Assembly (NCBI GenBank): GCA_008933995.1
Contig: WARS01000029.1
Span: forward strand, 11,417,107 to 11,481,106
Reading direction: 5' to 3'
DNA: 64,000 nucleotides
Origin: Datnioides undecimradiatus
Taxonomy: Eukaryota > Chordata > Actinopteri > Lobotiformes > Datnioididae
Positions 37,760-50,590 of this stretch are shown piece after piece. The notes under the pieces are model-generated. The model was not told the origin of the DNA. It worked only from the letters and a program-made list of their open reading frames with translations, and ran no database searches. Made by a program: the position numbers and the translations under genes. Numbering within the stretch: position 1 is the stretch's first letter; each line of letters starts with the position of its first letter.

Positions 37760-40700
37760 CTTGTTTAGATTTGAAATGTTTACCTTATTTTAAAAAGAAA
37801 AAAACGAGAATATGACGTGCTTTTGTTGCACATTATGTTGATGATTACATCATTTACCATTTAGTACAGGTTACACACTTTAACTCCAACATACACTCCA
37901 AATGAAATGGAAATGCAATATATTATTCATTATTATGTTTTACAAGAATAAAAGTAAATAAGAAGATAGTATATTTCAAAAGAAGTTATTTGCTTTGTGT
38001 TGCTCTACCTTTTCTTAACCATGAAATTACATAATTTTCTCTGACACATATTTCTTAGATCAACTGTGAGATGGAGAACACGAATTTGCAGTACTAGAAA
38101 GCCTTAGACAGATGCAGGAAAATGACTCGATCCTTCCCAAGGCTTCTGCTGAGCTACAGAGAAACAGTGTCTGCGCTGGAAGGGATGGAGTTGGGGCCTA
38201 GGTCAGGAGGGATTTTTGACAAGTTTCTGAGAATTTCAGCCTGAGAGAGACACATTTCTGGTGTTTTAATGTTCCCATATCATATATTCCCTCTCATTAG
38301 GACTACCTTCACAGGCAAGTCCTATCTAAGGTTGTGACAGACACTTTCCACCAAGGAGCCTATGACTTTAACATCAAGAAACAGGAACTGAATCTTTGAC
38401 TTGTAACAAACAATGTACTACAAGGATGAATGAAACATCAGAAGAACAGACAAAGAGCTCACAAATAAACGTCTCCATTACAAGTTTTGGACAGAATTAG
38501 AGTCTGTTATGCAAGCCCAGTCCTCTGTAATGAGGCTGTGTTCAGGACTTTGTAGAGCATGAATAATGTGTTTGCATGAACTTAACCAACTTAACAAGTT
38601 CACTTACATAACAAGGGCTGTTGGGGTTTTGTGTGTGCACCAAGCCAAATGCCTCTAGCTGCGTTAGTCAGTTTATTTGTTCTGTGTCTATTGCAAAAAG
38701 GCCTTTAGGAGCTTCATGTGATACTAACACGTCAGGGTAGCAATAAGGGTCAACTAGGCACAAATTTGTTGAAGCAGCAGAGTGTCAGATGGAATAACAG
38801 AAGAGGTAAGTTTCATACTAGTTATACAGTTCAGCATGGGTTGAAAGAGACAGGAGGAGATTCAGAGAGAAACCAAGACAAAAAGCAGTCAATGAGAGAG
38901 AAGCTGGTATCTTTCACTACATCATACACCACAGTACTATTAAGCAGAGCCAACTTAATGAAATAGAGGGTCAGGATCTGGGTTCCTATCACTCAGAATG
39001 AGGTCGTTCTAAACTCATAAAAAATGATGAAAACTAATAAAACCTATAAGTCACTTTCTCATCTGAGTGACAGGCCTGCCTCCCCTCCTCTGGGTACTGC
39101 TGTACTCCAGAGACTATTGATCCCTGCGCTCTAATGCAATCTGGCTCCCCTTTCACCACGTATTGACGCATGGGTTTTAGACTAATGCCTTCTGAATAAA
39201 CACTGATGTGATCATGGGCAATAAATGAGAACAAACAGGGCAAAACAACAACACCCAGAGAGCAGTGTGAGCCACACAAGAAAATAAGCAAACAGCCACT
39301 TTAAAAAAACAACAACAAAAAAACAACAGGTACAATTTCATGTGGCACCCCAATACAAACACAAAGTAATATCCATAATTATGAGGGTATAATGGTTTTG
39401 GTACATAGTATGCTACATCTGCTGAAGGTATTCGGTATCATAATGAAGATAAATTAATAATGACTTAACTAATAATAATGATTTATCTATTATGATGAAA
39501 TGCATCATGTGGTCTTGTTTTGAGCTAAATATTGTTAGCTCAACAGTATCAGCTATGGAACTGTTAATAAACAGATCTTCAGTTCAAATAAATGGCAGAT
39601 AAATATATAGTCACGTTTAATAAAAAAATACTCTTAGACTTTGACAAAGACCATACATGCTTAGACCCTACTGTGTCATGGTGCCTACCACGATTGTTTT
39701 GTTCATCTTATATAAGTGGAAGTTTATGAAAACAGAGACAAAAGGACATGTTGACCTAGTGTCACTGTTTCAGTTTTCATAGAAAATTCTCATTTAATTC
39801 TCTGAAATAAGAATGGGATGCGGTGCAAGAAAATATACAAAGGCTAATAGCTAACTAAAAGCTATTCCATTGTCAGGAACCTTCCAAGGTGCTACAAGAT
39901 TCACACTTATCAATCTGATACTCAAATAAAATGACAGTAAATATGAAGTGAAACTGTGTCTGGTGTGCATAAATCATCAACAATCATGCAACAGCTGTTT
40001 GCTAAATCCATTGTGAGTCAGCGAAGGCTATTATAAGCAATGACCAGTGCGATCAGCGTTACAGATTATGTGACCATTTGCATTGCTGCATCTGCAAACC
40101 TGCCTTTGTGCCTTTGTCCATTGTCACCATGCACCAAAATCTTTGTCAGACCCAAGCTTCATGTTAAGGATCATCACAAGCTGCAATCAAGAGGCCAAAC
40201 AGCAGTCAATTGGGACTGTTCTGAGGCATCTGTGGTAGGGAATTTTGCACGAACAACCTGAACAGTGTGTGATGGTGCTTTGGTTCTCCATCATGGCACA
40301 CAACAGATGCACAATAAATTGAAAATGCTCAGGGTTTCGCTGCACTGACACAATCAATGCTCCCCACCTGATCTGCTCACTGGATTTAGGGACTGTGACT
40401 TCTTTCTGTTCTCTGTGATGATTTTCAATTAATCTTAGCTGAAGTGTTGCCATTTTGACACATTAGAGGGAGTGCAGCACACTTCAAGTACACATTGCAG
40501 ATGGTACTTTGCAAGGTTACATAATTGGACTTCCAGCAAGTCATCTGGGTGTGGCAGGGCACTGGGAGCAGAGTGTCACTGCATAAATTAGTTGTTTTAA
40601 GGGAACTGGAGCCAAATTAAATCAGGTACAAGGTTTTTGCTTTTTAGAAACCTAATTTCACAACAATGTGACAATGCCTTGTATAATATAGTTTACAGTG

Positions 40701-41415
40701 AATAAGAAGTGATTTTGGCCACAGAGTTAATTTTCACCAGCTACATCACTTGTCTGCAGTACAAGAGCCCTCAAATGGACTAAATTCTGTCTCCCAAACA
40801 AAATCTAGACTGTGCAAAAAACTCAGTATTTACAGGTGTATGTAATCAGAGCTAATTGTATTCTGTGCATGTCCAGGGTCATTTGTATTCAGAAACAGCA
40901 CCAGTTAACCATATAGTGTAACAAAACATTATTTAAAAAAACATGAAAAGAGTAAAGTAAGCAAACAAATATTAAGGAGCTCATTGCACAAGTTGAATCC
41001 ACATATGCCATTTATTCAGTTTGAACTGAAAATATGTGTCTTTGACAGAGATTTGATATAAGGGATTGACACAAACATGTCATTGCACTGAAGTGACACT
41101 TTAGAAAGATACAAGCTGAGTCATGTTATATTTCAATATACATATCACAGATGTCTTTTGTAAATTTTGACTTGAATTACACTACATGTCTGTTTCTGGC
41201 TACATGTTCAGTGCTGCGCTTCATCAGCTGAATTCTTGGTTACATTTAGCAGAAATACTCTCAGTGGGCTGCAGTCTTTAGCTATTGATCTCTGTGCAGT
41301 AGATTGTTATTGACTTGTCATTGCAAAAGGTGATTAAAATGTCACGCTGCAGAGGGATGAGACTTACTAATGACTAAATGGCCTCCAGCTGTTTCTTTCA
41401 CACTGCGGTGAGGTT
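37760..41415. other. Intergenic or intronic DNA, no gene recognised
   Basis: AT-rich, with A-rich tracts (37790-37805, 39303-39327) and chance frames. The frames at 39034-39362 and 40040-40453 overlap on opposite strands or in different frames and carry no domain. Nothing else can be supported. Confidence 0.55.
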
Positions 41416-41571
41416 TGTCTCATCCTGGTTTTGTGTCTTGTCATTTCCTGTTTTATTTTGAAAAGTAACTCTCCTCTCGTTTCAGGTCACTTGCCCTTCC
41501 TCATGTGTCACCTGTCTGAGTCTTCCCTGATTCCTGATTGTGTCCACCTGTTCCCCATTACCCTCATGTGC

Positions 41572-41579
41572 TTAAATAG
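41572..41579 (+). promoter_or_regulatory. TATA-like box of the LTR-like repeat
   Basis: TTAAATAG is followed by TCTGCGTCTCCC. The minus-strand relative at 20.97 kb has TATTTAG followed by TCTGTGTG at the equivalent place, which supports a conserved core promoter. Confidence 0.4.
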
Positions 41580-41733
41580 TCTGCGTCTCCCTTTGTCCCG
41601 TGCCAGAATGTTTTGTTTGTCGATCACCCCAGCCTGCATTCACAGACCTTGACTCAAGCCACAACATTGATTTTTCCATGCGTAATTCAGGATCAGTTCC
41701 TTAGTTTAGTTTAGATTCTCAGCTGTTTTTTGC

Positions 41734-42057
41734 CTCCATAGGAGTGATTATTATTTCTAGTTTTTTACTTCTTAGAGAATTGTTGATCCTCCATACTTAA
41801 GGAGTGAGTTTTATTTTGTTCTAGACTTGTTAGATTTAGGTTTTCCTCCAGTCGGAGAGTTTTGAGTTGGTTTAATCCCCTTAGTCAGGTAGTTGACTTC
41901 CTCCTTTAGGAGTGATCTTTTGTCAAGTTTTATCGCCTCGAGCCTTGTATTCTCTCTTCAGAGAATAGATAACTTTGATAGCCACGCGTCTTCCCGTACG
42001 GAGGGCGCGTGCTAGAGTAATTTCACAGCCTGGTTATTTTGTCACTCTGTCCAGAGT
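41734..42057 (+). repeat. Ladder of small hairpins in the LTR-like repeat
   Basis: Inverted repeats occur at 41734-41744, 41789-41804, 41846-41857 and 41901-41912 (each CTCC...GGAG, spaced 55-57 bp). More follow at 41949-41966 (7-bp stem, CTTC loop), 41983-42011 (29 nt, CACGCG...CGCGTG with inner pairs) and 42044-42057 (5-bp stem, GTCC loop). The first four look like a degenerate tandem repeat of about 56 bp. All lie between the TATA-like box and AATAAA. Confidence 0.7.
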
Positions 42058-42072
42058 TTGGAACTGCCTCAC

Positions 42073-42078
42073 AATAAA
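42073..42078 (+). terminator. Poly(A) signal of the LTR-like repeat
   Basis: AATAAA lies about 500 bases downstream of the TATA-like box. It is followed by a short tail (ctgtcactcatctctgcgtc) that would correspond to the cleavage region and U5. Confidence 0.45.
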
Positions 42079-42130
42079 AGCCTGCCTTAGCTGTCACTCA
42101 TCTCTGCGTCTGAGTCCTGTTTGAGCCTCA

Positions 42131-45100
42131 CATACTGTTGCTTTGGAGAAACCCTTAGCTCGATAGGTTAAGAATATGGAGGATATGAATTCCATTGATC
42201 TAAAGTTATTCTTTGAATTGGCCTAATATATATTTATTTTGCTGCAGAGAAAATTTTAAGTGATACTGAAAAAAGGTAAACAAAACAGGTGAAAAACATG
42301 TTATATAACTGTTCTCCTACCTGGCTTAGGTAAGGCTCAGAGACAAAGGAACAATGACAATCATTATAATGTGCAGCTGTTTTCAGGTTCACAGGGATAA
42401 TTTGATTGAATGCCAAAGAGCAAGGAGACGAGGGCATGCAATGTAAATTACTGAAATTGAAAAGACAGAGTAAGAAGATGGCTGAACTCTATACATATGC
42501 ACTTATTATCACTCTTCTCATTGTTGCTTCCTCACATTGACTTTAACGTCACTTTAATATGATATACAGGAGGTTGTGATTTAAAATAAAGCTGATCTGA
42601 TGTAAACAGCTGACACTCTTACATTGCCTGCTGCACCAATGACAATAAAGAGTTGTTGTTTAGGTCTTGTTGGAAGGCCTAGTATAATATGCTTGAATGG
42701 CAAAATTTGGACACTACTCCAGCTTTTGGCTATAACAAGGCTACCTCTGGGTTTCACTTCAGGAAAATACACAAACACAGTGCAAAATACGGGATTTCCA
42801 CCAGACCACAGAAAACATCTACATTTGTGTTGTCTCTCATCTCACTGTTCCTGTGTTTAAGACTGACATCCATCCTGCTGTTACAGGTCTGATTGCAGTG
42901 CAGAGCCTCAGATTACATCTTGAAACCTTCATGTATGTATGGTCAGAAAAGGAACCAAGCTGTATACCTTACATGCATATCAGATACACATCAAAAACTA
43001 AATTCAAGCCTCATTTTCTGAACATTAATCAATTCATCAGGGTGAGACATTCAGGACTGCAATCTGACTGAATGCAAAGTTGTTTCAGTTGAAACTGACA
43101 CTTGAGGCAACCTATTTTCATCCGTACAGCTGGTCACAGTATGGAGCACTAGCAGGCTTGGTGAGATTTACATAATATAGTGAACATATGAACCAATGAA
43201 CTATCCTGCTCTCTAAAACCCTCACAACTTTGAAGAAATGTATGTGCATCTATAGAATTAGACTTCTAATCTCAGAGAAGCTAAAATGGATAAAAAACTG
43301 CTATTGTGCAGATACTCTAAGTGCTGCTTTCAAAACAATTCATCAGGTATTATTTTACGAATAATGATGGATGAGCCAAGAGAAAGAGTACTTTGCCTGT
43401 CAGAAGCTCCATGGAGCACATGAGATCACGTTAGTTTTGAAGCCTATTGATCTCAAGGTGATTCTCCATGCAAATTCCCCCCAGATCCCAAGAAACAGAC
43501 TCAAACTGCAGTCTGTGCCTGTGTGCGCGTACAAGCCATCTAGGCCCCATGGCAAAGGCAGAGAGCGCTTTAGATTCTGACTTTGAGGATTTGGCCTCAA
43601 AAAGCTCTTCAAGCTTCATCAATAGAAATGTTCAGTTATGAAAAGGCTGTGTGAAATAAAGATAGTAAACTTAGAAAAAGATGGCTTTTAATAAAATCAG
43701 CTTGGGTAAATCATCTCCTTTGAAATAAAGTGTGTGATTGTGATTTTGAATTAATGCACACATACGCATGTAGATACACCTATATGCGCATGCGTGCACG
43801 CACACACACACACACAAATGCACACACAAACTGCATGTCTGCTACATTCACATAAACAAAATGATAATTAATAAAATATTTATGACAGTTCTGTGTTGAG
43901 ATTGAAATGAATGAGTTGTCTGATGCCTGTCAAGCAAGCTAAGATCCAGACATTTATTTTTTTATTTATTTATTTAGCTTTCTGTCAGCTTTCCTTACTC
44001 ACAGGCATTCATCACTGATGGCACTTGGGTCAATAAGGCAACCAAGCTCGAGTGGCATTTTGTTTTCTTAATGTGCTAGTAGCTTAATGCCTTTTGCTCT
44101 GTTTTCAAAGGTCTGTAATTTCCATTTTGTGCCTGCATTAATGGGCAATTATAATGTCTGTGCCGGAGACACCTCATCGTTAGGACAGCAATGATTACTA
44201 TCGTAATTAACTGTTTGAACTGTTTGGTGAAGCTCTCGGAGTGTTAGCCACAGTTCAATGTAACCTGTTTGCTAACGTGTTTCATTATGGCTGATGATGC
44301 ACTTAACATCTCAGCGTTTATACCACTTGTATGCAAAGTGCTTTGCACTTTGTAAAAAAATGTTACAGCCACACATCCCCTTGGATTCACTGCTGCTTGG
44401 TAGCACAAATATTTGACCAACTGCATCCAGCAGGTCAGTCTAGGTTTACATATTCTCGTTCACTGTCTAAAGATACATCCGGGGCTCAAACTCTTATTTT
44501 CATGATCAATTATTCTGCCAATCATGAATAATTACATTTTGCCTATAATATGTTGAAAACAGTGAAATGTTATGATCCCACATAATGGTGACATAAAATA
44601 GTTTGTTGTCCGACCAACATTGAGAGGAGGGGCACATCTATGCATAGTTGTTAGTTAATGTTTTGAACAGTTCAGCTCTTTATCTATTTAGTTTACATCT
44701 ACAATTTTATAAGCCAAAACACTACATTAATGTGCGTGTCTTGTTTGTTCACAGATGACACCACACTGGGTGACTGAATGACTGATTGCATGTATGAGAC
44801 TGCAAGTCAGTGACATGACAGCTGTATGTGACATGACAGTGACAGCTGTATGTAGTGGTGCTGTGAACACTTCAACCTCAATTTTCAGTAGAAGTATGGA
44901 GCCCAGAATGACTTCACGATCACTCACCTGCGGTTGCCCAATGTGGCATATCCTGAGTCAGCTCTTATAAATGTCATGGGATACAGTGCATGTACACCAC
45001 AGGCTCAGGTGAAGCATCTTTCTAAGGACTGGGAAACCTGAACTTTTCACTGCAGAGTGAGTTTAATATGCTGTAACAATTCATGTCATACAGACCCCCA

Positions 45101-48100
45101 CAAAAATGATTAATGTGAGGTAGCAACCTTCACTTAAGGCAATTTTGTACAAAGACACATTGGCATCAATATGTATCAAAGCTTCTTTTCTCTTGTTTTA
45201 TAAGTGGGATTTTTGTCAGGTTTGCATGACGATGTCAAGGGAAAAGCAAGGTGGAGCAAAACATGGAAAATGGCTTTATGCATTTCTCTAAACTGCACAA
45301 TTGCTTTGATGAAGGTCTGTCATTTTGACTCAGTGTTGTGTGTCTTTATGAACCAGTAACACAGTACAATATGCTCTGATCACATGTCTTGAATCTGGTT
45401 TGATAAACTGAGAAAGTTCCTCAAGGCCATAATATCTTTATTGTCTATCTGGTGTCTTTTATTTAATCCTCCATGGTGTATATGTCTTTGTGCCAGCAGT
45501 GAGTCCAGCAGTGAGCTCTTGTAAGTAAGCCTTAATCATGGGAGCTTTACAGATATATTAATATATATTTCTTTTATACACCCAACTAGTATCTCTGTGT
45601 GTGTGCTGTATCTGTACCACGATGGACTGTTTGCATTCAGCATTGACTTATTCAAATATTGACATTTACAGTGCTTTGTTTTTTCATTAGTTCCTAAGAT
45701 GGCCTGACTTTAACCCCAGAAAAGGAAAAAATGTTGCCATATTTAGTTCTCTGTCCTCGATCTGCCTACAGTAACCTCACTGTCACCTCATCCCTCCACC
45801 CCCGAATCGCTCTTTTGTCACCAGCCATGTTTGTCCAGCCCCTCAGCCAGTCAGCCAGTCCCCAGTCAGCCATGGGCAAATGCAATACTCTAAAGCGTAC
45901 TGACTGATGTGATTAATCCAAGCTGCAGCGAACTGAGGTCAAGCGGGGAGAAACAGGCCATCCAAGTAACTATGCTGTAGATAAATTCATATATGGACCG
46001 CAGTGTAGAATTTGCACAAGGCCACCATGTATCACCTGGTTTATTCAGAGACAGCCCTGTCCCATTAAACTCATAATATTAACGATCTCTATATTTTAAA
46101 TGAAAATCAAGTGCATAGTTGGCTGAAATTGTGTGTTATCCAAGCACAGCCATTTCCATCAGTGTAATGATTTCCCACAAAGAAAATTTAATATGATTTT
46201 GAAGAAATAAAAATATTTGAAATGTGTTTTTAATATATGTTTGAATAATATATTTTGGAGATGCAGTGATTTGCCAAAGCAGGGCTCTAAAAGTGGTATT
46301 ATGACCTGCTGTGTAGTATGGGTTGGCTGAGAAGCCCTCACATTCATTCATCTGTTTCTCAAACTGGACTTCCCGGATTGTATTTTTTTTTTCACGTTAG
46401 TCATTCCTGAATACAAAATTAAACCACTTTGTCATGCTGGACGCCAAGTCTGTCTATGGACTTAATCTTAATCCTAATTTTGTCAAAGAGGCAGAGACGC
46501 ATCATGAGACCTCTTTGCTCTCTCATGGTTCATCCCTGTTGTGTGGTCCAGTGTCCCATTCATGTGAGCTACTTAGGTGATTTCATTACACCACACGTGT
46601 ATTTGTCAGCAATACACATTCAAGGTTTGTCTTTTTTCAGAATTACTTAAATTTAGCAGTCACTAACTTGTCCGCCAAACCCATGTGGACACGTGCACAT
46701 TCACAGTGAGACAAACACGATCCTTTGTTCAGGTGAAAAGGTTTGAATTTACTGTCCTCACCTTGAGTTGACAGTGTTTTTTCTCAACCTTTAATAGTGT
46801 TGTGTACCATAGTTCAGCCTTTGTAATTTCTTTTAGTCATGGTTTATAGTACATAAATTGTGTTCAGATAGAGTCAAATGATGTTCTAACACAACAAAGA
46901 ATACAAAATACAAGAGAATCTAGAGAAACAAGGGCCAGTCATTAATCCCACATGGGGAACAGTGATATATCATAATGTGCCACTAAATCATCCCATACAT
47001 AGATTTCACTTGGGCAGCAAGCCCAGATATATAAACAGCTGCCAACACATATTTGGCAACTCCTTTAACACTTTTTTATCCTTTCCAGACAATGATGGCT
47101 TCCACAATTGATTAACTAGTAGACAATCTCCCACTCTTCCCCCTCGTGTAGCTTACCTGGCATTTCAATCTGATATTGTGAAACATAGAGAGACATAGTT
47201 TAACACCCTGCCCTGTAAATGCACTTATTGCATCGCTGCCTCTCCTGTTTACTGTTGGTATCATTGAACTTGGTTGGTGCTGATGCAACAAGCCTCCTCC
47301 ACACACTGCTAAATGACTGTTGTAAAAACAGAATCCAAAATGCAAGTTGTGTTTTCTGGGCAACTTTATAAAGCACCCTGCTGATGTAAAGTTACAGTAC
47401 ACTGTCATCCTGTCAGAAATGCCATCATCACTTTGCAAACTGTGGGCACATTTCCTTTCAGCTGAACTGAAGGCTGCTTTCCATGTCTCTCTCTCTTTCT
47501 CTCTGACAGCCTCTTTCTCTCCTCTGTCTTTGTTGCTTTCATGTCAAATTGTCCGTGTGAAGCAGTGACTGAGTGCAAGTTAATTATGAAAAAGACAGCC
47601 ACAGGAAAAGAGGGAGAGGAGTGACCAGTCTGGCCAACCCGCCACTATTTCCAATTACACTGCAGCCAGAGAGCTGCCCCTGGCTGACTGGAACACCAAT
47701 TAACATCCATGGTGAGAGGCTTTCGGAAACCTCTCTGTGTCAGTCCTGTGACCTGACATTCACCCCTGGCATCACTGTATATTAACAGCTAGCCAATGAG
47801 GCCATAATGAGATCACACCCAGGCAGGGGTTTCTCTGTGCGTCCTTCAGGACAGAACTTTGGCACAACATACTGGCTAGAAATCCCACTGCACTCTGTCA
47901 GATAATTTTGGATTATGGAGCTCACAAGTGCAGCTTGAACCTCTGCCAGACGTACCACATACTCCCACAGTACCCCGCAAGGATATGTTATGGGACTTGG
48001 TCATAAGTCCAAGCTGCCAGTAACCACATTTGTCTTCATTAGCGAACACACGTTTCACCTCAGCTAGCTCATTTCACCAAGTAAAAACAGCGAGATGCGG

Positions 48101-50340
48101 TTTAAATCTCTGAAAGTTATTAAAATTTAGGAAGTGGACCTCTGACTTTACATTATTCTGTATACTTTTCCCAAACATGTATATTCAAAATATTGGATGA
48201 ATGTTTTATTTACCCTCCAGTATTCATATGAGCTGGTCCACTGTAATGGAGGGCCGATGGTTTTCTCCAGAAATCTTCTAGACCACCCTGGAATAAATAT
48301 TATATATATAATAAATATTTCACACCTGTCACACACCTGTGGTTTGGTTTGTTTAATCAGTGCAGAGATCAAAAAAATCAAAAAGTTTTTTTCCAGTGCC
48401 TGATACCCAGTCATACCTCATATTAGTTAGCCTGATGTGTTAATATATTTTCTCTGGTGTTGAAAAACATAGGTAGCAGTAAGAACATTATTACTCAAGG
48501 CTGTACCTGCATTTCACATGTCATTAAATATGATGGACAGGTAGAAACAGGATAATGATGAGGTGTCCAGTATGAGTGGCAATGCACTAGTTGCTGTCCG
48601 AGTGTGGTCGCTACACTTTATCCACTTTTTAATAAGGAACTGGAAAAAATCAGTAATGTTGGACACAAGCATAAAAGACCTGAAATAATATAATCAGCAT
48701 AAAAAATCAATTTGTAACTATTTTTACCAACTGAAAATGGCAAACAGCAATCATACAGCCTTCTCCAGTGTAAGGATATGTTGTTTATATATATATATCA
48801 TTATAAAGTGAATATCTTTGGGTTTGGGACTGCTGTTAAGATATTTAAATTTGGGCTGTGGGAAACTGTGATTGACCTTTTTGGCAACTTTCTGGCACAA
48901 AGATTATCAAAGGTTACCTCCTGAGAACTTCCCAAAATCATCAGATAGATTTCATAAATTGTAAAGTTTAGCTTTGTTTAGCTTTTTAGTCCAACTGACA
49001 TTTGTGTTCATGTTATAATGACCTCGGTAGTGTTTGGTTTGGAAGCAGTTATGCCTGATTTTTTGAACAGGCTATGTAAGGTGGTTTGGTCAGCACGGGA
49101 GATTCAATGACAGCCTTCACAACAGCCAAACTAGATAAAAACCAAAGCAAACACACCATAGTTTGTTTGAATTGCACCAAACATGTTCAAATATGTGTTA
49201 AAGCACCCTTAATAGTAGGTCATTTGATAACCAAAAGCTTTTTTATTCTCTTTCTTTTTCCACCATTCACTCTCCACCCTGTCATCCCTTCTTGCCCTCT
49301 CAGAGGCTGCACTGCTTTCTGAATCACTTATCAATTTAACAAAGCACAAACCAGCAGCACACTGGGAGCAACACTAAAAATAGGGAACAATGCGAAAGAA
49401 AATGGAACATTGAGGTATCACGCAGCTTCTGACAATCTGACAATAGCTGTTATTATTATTTATTTATTTTGTTTTATATATTTTATGCCTGTGGTACTCC
49501 CCAACATCTCCATGGGAGCCAAGCTGAATGGGATGGTGCACAAAATGCCAGAGCAGTTATGAAAAACAGTTACGCAACTGTTAAAACGCAGGAAATGTAT
49601 TACTGTAGGAAGACTGGGGACTGTTTGATGTGGCAGGTGGAGCTGGCAGTCAGCCTTAACATCGAATCACAGAAACAGCCAGGGAGAGTTTAATGTACGT
49701 GTCCAGGTGATGAGACAGACTGCAGATTTAAGCTGACAGCAGTGGCCACTAATGGCTGTAATGAAGTCTGGACCACATGGATGGTCACCAGTAAAGATTT
49801 GTGGAGGTGAATTTATGAGACATCCTTTTGAGCATGCACAACACACTTTCAGACTGTTATCATACTGAGAGAAAGTGGAAGGGAAGAGCCTTATGTGCAG
49901 AGCTGAGCACAAAATCCCTGATTTTTGTTTTGTGTGCTCAGTGTAGAATTTGTTCTCAAGATTTGGCTAACAAGGCTCAGAAAGACCCAGACAGGGAGGC
50001 CAAGGAGGACAGAATGACACTGCCTGGTCAGGTGAAGCTTCAATGCCAAGGATACAAACAAACGAACAAACAGATTTATAAACCAGAGATATGCAAAGGA
50101 ATGAGGAATGAGGGTTCCAGGTTTATCAGTTTGTTAAAGCATATTTTTAGGATGTTTTGATTATTTCATTTCAGTATTTCAGTGACTGATTGTCAGATAT
50201 AAATTCCATTACAGTAATGAAGCTCTAATTTCTAAAATTAACATCTGACTAATACATCTGGTGTTGCTCAATACTGATCAGCATGAAAAATAAGAAACTG
50301 CAGGCAAGAGCACAAAGTGTTCCCTCCCGTCTCACTGCAG
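42131..50340. other. Intergenic or intronic DNA with possible conserved noncoding blocks
   Basis: No gene recognised. It contains a purine/pyrimidine-alternating CA tract at 43783-43817, a short tandem repeat at 44811-44853 (gacatgacagctgtatgt twice, the second copy with a 5-base insertion) and an AT palindrome at 48298-48313. An (AT)n run lies at 48786-48798. High-complexity blocks at about 44000-44215 and 47590-47830 look like conserved noncoding elements. Confidence 0.5.
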
Positions 50341-50350
50341 TGATCGGTTT

Positions 50351-50389
50351 CTCCTCTCTCTCTCTCTTTCTCTCTCTCTCTTTCTCTTT
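50351..50389. repeat. (CT)n microsatellite, imperfect
   Basis: A pure pyrimidine CT run with TTT interruptions, about 160 bp upstream of a second CT run at 50543-50588. Confidence 0.9.
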
Positions 50390-50542
50390 GCCTTACATCC
50401 CCACCCTACCTTCTTTATCTTCCCCAATAAATGACTGAAATTAAATCTTTGGCAAAGCTCCTGCAGTAATCCTGGATTCCAGGACTGTGCACTTGAACTG
50501 AGATCACTCTATCCTCTCCCAGTCTTTCATTCTCACTTTGTA

Positions 50543-50588
<46 letters not shown>
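50543..50588. repeat. (CT)n microsatellite
   Basis: About 22 CT units with one CC interruption. The minus-strand frame through it gives a meaningless run of alternating R and E. Confidence 0.95.

Positions 50589-50590
<2 letters not shown>

Larger units (their letters stand above)
41416..42130 (+). mobile_element. LTR-like dispersed repeat, solo, plus orientation
   Basis: The segment begins near TGTCTCATCCTGG and ends near GAGTCCTGTTTGAGCCTCA, so TG...CA ends are possible. It has ATTTCCTGTTTTATTTTGAAA, GGTCACTTGCCCTTCCT and CACCTGT motifs upstream, a TATA-like TTAAATAG at 41572-41579, a CT-rich start region, a long T-rich transcribed part and AATAAA at 42073-42078. This is the U3-R-U5 order of a retrotransposon LTR, and the repeat at 20731-21115 shares it. 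I cannot find a convincing target duplication or a partner LTR, so the exact ends are uncertain. Family unassigned; Gypsy-type is a guess. Confidence 0.55.

Noticed and set aside
41431..41652. 73-codon plus-strand frame in the LTR-like repeat
   Set aside because: It spans the promoter part of the repeat (upstream motifs and TATA-like box), not a coding region.
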